Origin: Xiphophorus maculatus
Lineage: Eukaryota; Chordata; Actinopteri; Cyprinodontiformes; Poeciliidae
Reading direction: 5' to 3'
Length of the DNA stretch: 64,000 nt
NCBI RefSeq assembly: GCF_002775205.1
Contig: NC_036456.1
Location: forward strand, 9,637,463 to 9,701,462
The notes under the pieces were generated by a model that was not told where the DNA came from, searched no databases, and was given only the letters and a program-made list of their open reading frames with translations. This document shows, in pieces, positions 50,601-62,600 of this stretch (the stretch's first letter is position 1; each line of letters opens with the position of its first letter). Position numbers and translations under genes: made by a program.

Positions 50601-53600
50601 AATCTTATAACTTTTTTGTACCCAGTCACTAATTGCATCAAACTTGCTGGCTTAAATCATTTATCTTGTATTGATTTAAAAATCCCTGTATTGGTTAGGG
50701 ATATTTGTTTAGACCATCAGTTTGGACTGAACCAGCTGGTGATTTATTTGCACTGATAAGAGGCAGGATGGCTTTCTGACTCCTGGTAGATTTCAGTTGG
50801 TTTCTTGGCTTTCCATGCCTTTTTCCCACCTCCCTTTCCGCTTGTGTTCAGTACTTTTCCCCGTCGTTTCACATTATTACACGTAACTTAATTTCTGAAT
50901 TTATTTGATTTGGGGTTTTTTTTCTCTGCTGCTGCCAAAACCTGGTTGAAACTTTCATGTCAATTGCGCCTTTAGAAATATGGTTACCATGAAAAATTGT
51001 GATGTATTCAATACTTATTTTACCTGTTACAATCTGATTTGATAGGTTTGAAAGCAAACTGGTAATATCCGTCAGTCAGAAAAGACTGATTATTAAGTAT
51101 CTGGTTAAAGATACAGTAGAATTTAGTACCTTTGAGGAGATGGAGGCAGAACCTCCAGCGACTGTCCCGGCCTCCTCTGTAGAGCCGGCGCCGGTCGGCA
51201 GCGGGGGCTCAGTCGGGTTGTCGGGGTCAGTCCGTGATCGCATGACGGCTGAGCAGGCCAGCTCTGCTTCAGTCCTGCTGATACAGAGCGTCTTAACCAG
51301 CTGCCTGCAAAACCTCCCTGAGCTGATTTACTCCACGGCGGTGGAGTAAACAAGACAAGGAGCAGCCTCCACAATTTAGCTACAGAAACGTTATGAGCGA
51401 TTATTAGACGTTAGTGATCCAGTTAGCATTCAACATTCACTTAGTCATTTCGAGACGTGGCTTTGACAGTGGGCGAACCTCTGCGTTCACTGACGCGGCG
51501 TATTAGTCGTTAGGCAGAATCTGCAGCGTCACTCGGCTGCTGCTGCACACGGGGAAGAAACAGAAACCTTATTTTGTGTGTGTGAGTGTGCCTTTTGTCT
51601 GGATGTTTGCTGGAGCGTATAAAGCATACGACATGCAAATGCGGTCCCCTTCAATCTCTGTTTTCCATGTCGTCACCACTACTTTCCTCGTTCGGCCTTA
51701 CTTTAGTCCAGCGTCATCAGGAGCAGCTTGTCTGATTTATCTCAACACTTCGATGGCTTTTCTTTGACTAGAAAAGGTCATTTTTGCTTTAAAATGGTTT
51801 TTCAAATCGTGAAAGTGTTGTTTGCTCACGGTCATTAAACGTTAGTTTGTCGTGCCAAATTGTTATATTGAATCACCAAACTGCTTGTATTTTTTGGTCA
51901 TTTTTTATTGTTTAGATGGCTGTGATTTGCCATCGTGGTGCAGCCACAGTGAAGAAAAATATGGAGTTTTACACAGACATCATTTCAAGGCATCACAGTT
52001 ACAATCTGATAATACAGAATCCAATGGAAATCAGTTCATTCTTGTCGTCTTTTTATTAAGTGATGCTCACATATTCCAGGATAAACAGAAATTTGTGAAG
52101 ATCCAATAGAGTGGACATGAATATGAATTGTTATTGCAGCGGTTTCAACAGGATTGCTGACAAACACTGTAAGATGACTCCTGCTCAGTGCTATTTATTT
52201 TATTGTTTCTCATTGTTTTTACTTGTTGGAAATTTTACAAAACAGGTTGACCTTTTATTAAAATCATAAAATATTCTGCTTAATCCTTATTCATATGTAA
52301 TTTGTGTAAATCAGTGACACCCATCAGATCATTTTAACAAGTAAAACAACAACATAATGTTATATGAACAAACTTGGGAATATTCTCCTTATATACATAA
52401 ACATTTATAGACTTCTGGAATACAACACAGATTATAATTTAGTTCTGTTATTAAGTCTGAGAGCTAATGTTGGGCAAGAGATAAGTGTTTTTGTTCAGAT
52501 TAATAACTTTAAATTGCACTCGGCTCCAGAATAAGAACTCGATAGTGTCTGTTTTTTTTTTTTTTAAACTTGTGATATTTTGAGTCATTCCTGTAAAAAC
52601 ACTCTCCTGTACGTTGAATCTGATGATTCAAAGGAAATCTGATCATCACTGCGTAGTAGCACTAGCTTATATCTGCTGATATAAGCCACTTTCTTGCTTG
52701 TTTTGAGTACAGAAGGTTTGTTTACAGGTACAGGTTCCTAGAGAAAAGTCTAAACTCCATATAATTTCACTGTTGTTAAATTATATGGTGCTAATTATAT
52801 GATGCTAATTGTCTCCGCTCTCCTTTCCTCTCCCACACACAGGTGGGAGAGGAAAGGAGTCAACGACCAAGTCCTAAGAAATAATACTCTTCCTTATCTG
52901 GTCCCAGGTTTTACTCCCACACCTTCCTCAAGAAATATTTTATAGAAAATAACACACAATCCAATTTTATGCTCACATTTTAAAGTTAAAATTCAGAAAA
53001 TCCTAATTTCACTCTTGGTTTTCTCCTCCTTTTTTTAAACAGAAATGCAGCTCAGGACACTTCCATGCATTTTCTCCCCAATAAATGTTCATTTCTGGTC
53101 TCAGGATACAAATCAGGGATGATATTGTAGCGGAAGAATTTCCTGCCACTAGTCGAGCAGGAAGGTGTGGGAGTAAAACCTGGGACCATGTCTTGGACAC
53201 TCGGGTGAAGAGAGGTGCGGAGCTGTCCACTGACCACTACCTGGTGGTGAGTTGGCTCCGGTGGTGGGGGCGAAAGCCGGTCAGACCTGGCAGGCCCAAA
53301 CGTGTTGTGAGGGTCTGCTGGGAACGTCTGGCGGAATCCCCTGTGAGACGGAGCTTTAACTCCCATCTCCGGCAAAACTTCGAACACGTCCCGGGGGAGG
53401 TGGGGGACATGGAGTCCGAGTGGACCGTGTTCCGTGCCTCCATCGTCGAGGCGGCCGATCGGAGCTGTGGCCGCAAGGTTGTCGGTGCCTGTCGCGGCGG
53501 CAACCCTCGAACCCGCTGGTGGACACCTTCGGTGAGGGATGCCGTCAGGCTGAAGAAGGAGTCCTATCGGGCCTTTTTGGCCTGTGGGACTCCGGAAGCA

Positions 53601-56600
53601 GCTGATGGGTACCGGCGGGCGAAGCGGCATGCGGCTCGGGCGGTTGCTGAGGCAAAAACTCGGGCGTGGGAGGAGTTTGGAGAGGCCATGGAGAAAGACT
53701 TCCATACGGCTTCGAGGCGATTCTGGTCCACCATCCGGCGTCTCAGGGGGGGGAAGCGGTGCAGCACCAACACTGTTTATAGTGGGGATGGTGTGCTGCT
53801 GACCTCTACTCGGGACGTTGTGGGCCGGTGGGCGGAGTACTTCGAAGACCTCCTCAATCCCACCAACATGCCTTCCACTGAGGAAGCGGAGCCTGGGGAC
53901 TCTGGGTTGGGCTCTCCAATCTCTGGGGACGAGGTCACCGAGGTGGTTAAAAAGCTCCTCGGTGGCAGGGCCCCGGGGGTGGATGAGATCCGCCCGGAGT
54001 TCCTTAAGGCTCTGGATGTTGTGGGGTTGTGTTGGTTGACGCGACTCTGCAATGTCGCATGGACATCGGGGGCAGTTCCCCTGGATTGGCAGACTGGGGT
54101 GGTGGTCCCCCTGTTCAAAAAGGGGGACCGGAGGGTGTGCTCCAATTATAGAGGGGTCACACTCTTAAGCCTCCCTGGCAAGGTCTATTCAGGGGTCCTG
54201 GAGAGGAGGGTCCGTCGGATAGTCGAACCTCGGATCCAGGAAGAGCAGTGTGGTTTTCGTCCTGGTCGTGGAACACTGGACCAGCTCTACACCCTCGGCA
54301 GGGTCCTGGAGGGTGCATGGGAGTTCGCCCAACCAGTCTACATGTGTTTTGTGGACTTGGAGAAGGCGTTCGACCGTGTCCCTCGGGGAGCCCTGTGGGG
54401 GGTTCTCCGGGAGTATGGGGTACCGGGCCCTTTGATACGGGCTGTCAGGTCCCTGTATGACCGGTGTCAGAGTCTGGTCCGCATTGCCGGCAGTAAGTCG
54501 GGCTCGTTTCCGGTGAGAGTTGGACTCCGCCAGGGCTGCCCTTTGTCACCGATTCTGTTCATCACTTTCATGGACAGAATTTCTAGGCGCAGCCAAGGTG
54601 TTGAGGGGGTCCGATTTGGTGGCCTTAGGATCTCATCTCTGCTTTTCGCAGACGATGTGGTCCTTTTGGCTTCATCAGATCGTGATCTGCAGCTCTCGCT
54701 GGAGCGGTTCGCAGCCGAGTGTGAAGCGGCCGGGATGGGGATCAGTGCCTCCAAATCCGAGGCCATGGTCTTGAGCCGGAAAAGGGTAGAGTGCCTTCTC
54801 CGGGTCAGGGGGGGTGTCCTGCCCCAAGTGGAGGAGTTTAAGTATCTCGGGATCTTGTTCACGAATGGGGGAAGAAGGGAGCGGGAGATCGACAGGCGGA
54901 TTGGCGCAGCGTCTGCTGTCAAGCGGGCGCTGTACCGGTCCGTCGTGGTGAAGAGAGAGCTGAGCCAAAAAGCGAAGCTCTCGATTTACCGGTCGATCTA
55001 CGTTCCCACCCTCATCTATGGTCATGAGCTTTGGGTCATGACCGAAAGAACGAGATCGCGGATACAAGCGGCCGAAATGGGTTTTCTCCGTAGGGTGGCT
55101 GGGCTCTCCCTTAGAGATAGGGTGAGAAGCTCAGTCATCCGGGAGGGACTCAGAGTAGAGCCGCTGCTCCTTCACATCGAGAGGAGCCAGTTGAGGTGGC
55201 TCGGGCATCTGGTCAGGATGCCTCCTGGACGCCTCCCTGGTGAGGTGTTCCGGGCACGTCCCACCGGGAGGAGGCCCCGGGGAAGACCCAGGACACGCTG
55301 GAGGGACTATGTCTCTCGGCTGGCCTGGGAACGCCTCGGGATTCCCCCGGAGGAGCTAGAAGAAGTGGCTGGGGAGAGGGAAGTCTGGGCCTCCCTTCTG
55401 AAGCTGCTACCCCCGCGACCCGACCTCGGATAAGCGGAAGAAGATGGATGGATGGATGGATGGATAGTCGAGCATTGTTGGTGGTGTGTCGATATCAGCC
55501 TATTACCATGAATCATGTTGCTCTGATGCTGCTTTATGGCCACGTTTATGACTCTTGTTCAAATCGCTTATGTTTGTTTTTAAGTTTAGTGCGGATTGGG
55601 GGGGATTAATAGCTATGAACAAACATATCTCTGATGGTAATTACCCTGATAAAACTGCAGGAATGCCTAATAAAAGGAATATCCCTTCTACTTGTTCGCC
55701 CTTTCTCACAATACAGCCACAATGACTAATGTTTTTTTCTAACTGGGGTTTGATGAGATAAAGCAGCACAAAGTAGAGCGTAGCTGTGAAGCAAAAAATC
55801 AGAGATACATGGTTTACACACTTGAAAAAAATCCGTGGCATGTTTTCCAGTTCAGTCGCCCAATTCCAAGTCTCATTGGGTTTTGCTGCACATCTAGAGA
55901 TTCGTTTTCTTAAGAAAGCGCTTCAAGCTCACTCAGATTTGGATGGAGACTGTCTCTGAACACAGCTGTGCAGCAGATTCTCAATAAGATTTAGGTCTGG
56001 ACTTTGACTGGGCCACTCCAACACACAAATATGCTTTGATCTAAACTGTTCCACTGCAGTTTTTTCTATCAGCTTCTGTAGCAATGCTTAAGATTTGCGA
56101 AGTCGACTCATAGTTGTCCTGTAGAAAGATCTTCATGTTTGTTCACTGATGTTCTCCTATAACACTTTTAGGTATTCATAGCACAGCTGCCTTTATGCTC
56201 AGATTAAATCACACACAGCTCAACTCAGTTTGCTAATTGAGTGACTTCTAAGGGTAATTGATTGCATTGGATTTTATTTTGAGTGAAGACGTTTTATTTG
56301 TAAAAAGAAATCATTAATTATATTCCTGGACTGATTTGTGTTTGGTTCTGTTAAAACGTAATAAAATGTTGCATGAAAAAGAGACATTAAAACCACAGCA
56401 AGGTGCTGTAGCTGCACCTGTGGAAAATCCAACGTCTTCACAGCTATAAAATCAGATTTTTGCACCAACAAGGAGATTCTCAAAGATCCTCTAGCCTTTA
56501 GATGTCTCACTCATCTTGCCGTCCAGTGGGTTTTAATAAACGGAGCAAGAGAAGAAGAAGCACGGCCTTCAGACATTTGCCTGAACATGAACTATCTCTG

Positions 56601-59600
56601 AGGTATTCCAACGGAAAGGACGGTTTTAGTAAATAAAGAAGAAACCTTGCATCTGTGTTTGGCCTAAAATCAACACATTTCATTCTAATTTTACAGTCAG
56701 AGAATCTAAACATATTGCGGTGAGTCTAACAGTGTTTGTACTTTTATAAAAAATACTAATGGCTTTTTTTATTTCACTACATGGTGAAATAAATTATTTG
56801 AAGCTTATTTGAAGCGTTCTTGCTCAGCTCTAGCTTTAGTGCAAAGGATTCTGCGCTGAACTTTGAGTTTACGCGGCACACAGTGAGTTTTGTAGCAGCT
56901 GACAAACCCTCAGTAGCATCCTCTGCTTCCAACTGGCGGCTCAGCGCAGGACGTCGAAAAAATGCAACAACAACCTTCACTCATGTAGGACACACCTGTC
57001 TGAATAAACCAGTGATTTATCACAACGGGTCACATTAAGGATATAGAACAAGAATCTCATTAAAGACACAGCTGCAATAGAAGGTTTTGAATGAATCGGT
57101 TCATTTCAGATTTATTGGCTCTCGCACCTCAAAGATCATGTTACTCCGTGTTCTTTATAGTCTCCTGTAAATTAGGGTTTCTGTAGGTTTCACCAACAAC
57201 TCAGATTTAAGGCTTTTAAAAGCAATTATGAATGACATTTAAGACCTGTATCACAACAGAAATGTACAAAAGAAAATCATGTTCTATATATTAGTAGTAC
57301 CAAGCTTTTTTTTGTACATGATGAACCTAACCTTGGGTGGGTGAGTCAATGTCAACCAGCCAAAATGTAAATTGTAAATTTCTGGTACAAGTGCAAATTT
57401 ACACTTGTACCAGATGGATGCAAAAGGCTTGCTAGCTAGCTAGCAAGGGTATGTTAACAGCTAGTTAGCGGTAGCCTGAACCGTCGTGAGTCACAGAACT
57501 CAGTGAAGATGTGTGCGGGTGACTCAGATATTTGCCTGATAGAAAAAATCTCACCAGAAAATGTAACTACATAGAATATATGAGATCAAATGGTCTCACC
57601 GTGTCAAAATTTAAGATATGGTTGACTTATTTAAAGCCGCCGTACTTTTCTTTTCCTTCATAAATTTAAGGCCTTAATTTTAGATGCATGGATTTAAGAC
57701 CTTTTAAGAATGGGCAGACATCCTGTAAATAGCACTGTTAATCTCAACGTGATTGAGCCAGTAGGTGTGTGCGTTTGTTTAGTGCGGCCCGGCTGTGAGT
57801 TCTGTTTTTAAAAGTCACGGATCAGAACTTGGACACCCATATTTATGCGAATCAGGCTGATATCGCTGAAAGCAGGACAAACGAGTTGAATCCCTGCTAC
57901 ATGCCTCACTTTGTCTTTGTTGTCTCCCTTCAGTAAAACACACAACAGTGTCTTTGTGTGGCTCATGAATACTTGGTGTCTTCAGAACTAGGCGGTCTTA
58001 CAGTCTCAAATGCCACAAGAAGGCTTTTCAGTCAGGATTTATGAAAGTTATGTCTGATTCTCTGTGACGTAAAGACATAAAACTGAAATAATTTAATTCT
58101 CTAGGGGTGGACATTTAATGTAGGGTTTTTATCGTTGACGCAATAAATTGCAATTGTTCATTAAAAGCCTTAAAACTCTGTGTTTTTTGTGTGTTTTTTT
58201 ACGATTTTTTTCCACAGGTTTTTTTTCAATTAATGTGTTAATGTTTCCCACTGAACCGAACAGAAACTGTCATGTGGATTAGTACAAACTCTTACTGTTT
58301 GTTTGTTTTTTTGTTCTCCAGGCTCTAACTACGCCATGTCTAATGGCGGCGGGGCAGCCAGTAGTACCACCCATCTGTTGGACTTCCTGGAGGAGCCCAT
58401 TCCAGGAGTGGGAACGTATGACGACTTCCACACCATCGACTGGGTTCGCGAGAAGTGCAAGGATCGCGAGAGACACAGGAAGGTGAGGACACCGAGAGGA
58501 ACTTGTAAAAAAAAAAAAAAAAAGACGTTTTCATAATGACAGAAAATATTCAAGAAGATCCAACCAGTTCTGTACAAAGCGAAAAACATGAGAGATGTTT
58601 TATTTCCACTTTACAAAGCCTGGATCAAAATGAGGACATAAAATTGTGGGTTAAAATGTCAAAGGAAGTTACTTTTTAAACATTACCAAACTGTTAAAAA
58701 AAATGGAAATACAACATCGTAAAACATTTAAAATGTTTTGTGTAAAGGACAGGTGAGCTAAGACTGTGGCTTCATATTCAAAAAGATTTGATGCTGTAAT
58801 TGCTGCCAAGGTTTGTTTGTTTGTTTGTTTTTGAGGGGCTTCTATCTTCAATAAATTTTGCAAACACTCCCAAACAAATTCCAAATGATCATAATGACAT
58901 ATTTGTCTGTAGAATAACAAAATGTGGAAAAAATGTAACGTACTGTATGTCATAATAAAAGTCTCAAATTCTACTAAAACTTGCAAACAAAAAAACAAAC
59001 GCATTCGCTTCATTGTCTGGATTTTATGTGGGGATTTTTTTTGATATCTCTTTCATCCCAGTTTAAATCAACATATTTTACTCTAAACTCTCATGAACAC
59101 ACCGTTCTTCCCCCCTGCCTCTTTGTTTCAACACCTTGCTCAAATATTGACTCATTGTCTTGGCAATCTTTCCACGCATGTTTCAGTGCAGGACGTTTGG
59201 ATGCTGATAAGACTTTAAATGATATTTGAATACTTTGTTTTTATGACCCGGTCGTGCCTGGCGTACAGGAAGTGCTGTAGTAAACCGCTTCATTAAATCA
59301 ACAGTGGAAATCAGGCCAGAAAACCTGCAGCGGATTACAGAGCTGCTTCTAACCGGAGTCGTTTCCCAACCTTTGACCTACTTTCATATCAGTCTGGGTT
59401 TTTTTTGTTGTTTTTTATGCCTTTTAATTAGTTTCAATTTGCCTCATCGTGTCTGCACAGATCAACAGCAAGAAGAAAGAGTCGGCATGGGAGTTCACCA
59501 AGAGCCTGTACGACGCCTGGTCTGGGTGGCTGGTCGTGACGCTCACCGGCTTGGCATCAGGTAACAAACTCGCCCAACGAAGAAACGGACGGCCCGTATC

Positions 59601-62600
59601 TCCTGTGCTGGTGACTCTCACGTGCTCCGTCCGAGGCATCCTCTGCTGTTTCCCCTCCTTATCTCCTGATCTCACTTCTTACCAGCGCATCGTTCTGCAG
59701 AGCATCGCCAGACACAGTCCAGTCGTCACGGCTGTAAAAATCCAGCCACGTACTGTTTGCAAAAAATAGAGCGGGCAACCTTCCCGCCAGTCTTTGCTTT
59801 AAAATACAATCCAGCTGCTGAAAAAATAAAAATGTGTTGGCTTTATTTGTGTTTGTTTATTTTTAAATTTGGTGTTGGATAGCGTTTCATATAATCCCTT
59901 TCAAAAATATAAATTACATTTTGTCACTGCAGGTAGTTTATTCCTCAAGATCGAATTTTAAAGACTGTAGAATAACGTAATTTTAAAGTCGAAAGAAAGG
60001 ATTAGTGGTAGTATTCATCTTACATGAGGCTTTAACAGTTAAAACTACGGAACAGTTTCAGAAAATCACTGACTCTAATGCAACGTCATGTTAAACCAAA
60101 GACTGTCTGCTGTAAACGTCAGGAGGATTTTGAGTCGCCGATCGTTTTTGTAGCTTGTGTCTGGATTAAAAACAGGCAAACTAACTTTCACATCATTCTT
60201 CTTTTTATTTTTTTCCCCCTCTTCCCGCTTTCTGTCTCCTCCCTGCCTCTGTCTTCTCTCCCTACTTCCTGTTTCTGTCCCTCCGTCAGGTGCTTTGGCT
60301 GGCCTGATTGACATTGCTGCTGATTGGATGAATGACCTGAAGGAAGGTGTTTGTCTGAGCGCCATGTGGTTCAACCACGAGCAGTGCTGCTGGACGTCCA
60401 ATGAGACCACCTTCGCTGAGAGGGACAAATGTCCTCAGTGGAAGAGCTGGGCCGAACTAATATTGGGACAGGCCGAGGTAGACTGATAGACCAGTCTTCT
60501 TTTATACCTAAAATGTATAATTTATGTGTCTTAAAGGGCATATATTGTTTAAATATCGTTCCATTTTTACAAGTAGTGAATGGAAGCAGCTGAAAGTCTC
60601 ATCATTTGCTTAGTTGAACTTTGCTATGATTACAAGCCTTTCAAAATGTGAAGATGCATTAAAACTTCATCACAATGGAGTTTTAAAATTGACTACCTGC
60701 TTTAGATTTTTGGGATATTTAACTATTAAAAAGCTTCTCATGTTGACACTGACTACCAGTCGGTTCATGATTTGAACCCAGCAGTGGAGATTATTTTTGT
60801 ATATAATTGTGTGCATATGGTGAAAGAGTTTTCAGGTCATGACCCCTCTCTCTGCAGGGCCCCGGCTCTTACATCATGAACTACTTCATGTACATCTACT
60901 GGGCTCTGTCCTTCGCCTTCCTGGCCGTCTGTCTGGTCAAGGTTTTTGCTCCATATGCCTGCGGCTCAGGAATCCCAGAGGTGAGGAGAACAGTGTAAAT
61001 CTCTTTACAAAAACACAGTTCAGACTTTCCCCTGCTGTATTTCAGTTACCTTTTTTTTTTTTTTTTAAGTTGAAGCAAGTTGGGGAGGTTTTTATGAGCA
61101 CATCTCTTAGTGTTTCCCACATTAGGTTATTTTATGTGGGTGCTAATTCAGGGTCCTTAAAAAGTCATAAATTTGGTGTCTAAAATAAGGCCTTAACGCA
61201 TTTTTTTTTAAAGTGAGTTGGCCTTAAATATCTAAATCACAAGTCTTAAGTTTGTCGTGGCAGAATCTTTTACTAGGTTTCTTTTTTTTCTTGAGGGATT
61301 TCTCTGTCAGGCAGAAGTTTGAGTCCCACACAAACGTCTGTTCTATTACTTGAGGTAGTTGCGGCTATCTGTAACTAGCTGCTAGTTTACCCTGGCTGGC
61401 TAGCTGGCTTTTGGTCGCATGTCATGGGTAACTGAAAATTTATCACCAGTTGGCTGGACGATGTTTGTGTTCGCCAACCCCATACAAGACTGGGTTCAAA
61501 AGAACTTTTAAGCTTGGAACCACGGGGCTCAAAGCTGTAGAGTGCTGTATGCAGTGTGAGAAGCACAAAGCAGCAAGGCCTCCCATCCATCCCTTATATT
61601 TATTGTCTTATGGGGTCTTAAATTTCATTGAAGATGGCATTAAAAAAGGTCTTAAAGTCTTAAATTTGACTTACTGAAACCTGCAGAAAACCCTGAAATA
61701 ACACAGTTTTCTTTTACTAGTTCATGTTTGTTTTTCTTTTGAGTTTGTATTTTAAGTAAGTTTACCACAGTGGTAACAGAGAAATGTAAAACCAAAGTGT
61801 TTAGCATGGTAAAGATCAGCTTCACCTCTCCCACTCTGCTCTTCTCTGCACACAGATCAAGACAATCCTGAGTGGGTTCATCATCCGGGGCTACTTGGGT
61901 AAGTGGACCCTGATGATTAAGACCATCACTCTGGTGCTGGCGGTGGCGTCGGGGCTCAGCCTGGGGAAGGAGGGGCCCCTGGTCCACGTGGCCTGCTGCT
62001 GCGGGAACATCTTCTCCTACCTCTTCCCAAAGTACAGCAAGAACGAGGCCAAGAAGCGAGAGGTGAGGGAGCAGACGTTTGGTGTTTGAGCTGTTGGGTT
62101 TTAAGTCTAGTTTGTTTCTATTACACATTCCAGCAACAAGCTCAAAGTGGTTTACAACATAAACGTTATTAATTCAGCAACAAAACAGAAGATTTTGTCA
62201 GTCAAGTGCCATCATCAAGCAAACATACATCAAATATGTTGAGCAATGTTTCATTTACTGCTGATCAAAGACAACTCCAAAATGGTGGCTTCGGTTTTAA
62301 GGAACTCAGTGTTTCAGCATCTTTGCAGTTTTCTGGTAGTTTGTTCCAGATTTGTGGTGCGTGGAAACTTAGAGTTTAACTCTCTCAGGTTCTGTCGGCC
62401 GCATCGGCTGCTGGGGTCTCTGTAGCTTTTGGAGCACCGATTGGAGGAGTTCTGTTCAGCTTGGAAGAGGTAGGTCCGGTCTTCAGTGTCATTTTTTTTA
62501 CTTTTGAATCACGTCAAACTTGATCCCTCCAAACTGGGCTCTCTTCCTGCAGGTGAGCTACTACTTCCCTCTGAAGACCCTTTGGCGCTCCTTCTTTGCC

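Noticed and set aside
53052-55067. Several minus-strand and off-frame ORFs of up to 217 codons
   Set aside because: They are shadows of the GC-rich LINE reverse transcriptase frame.
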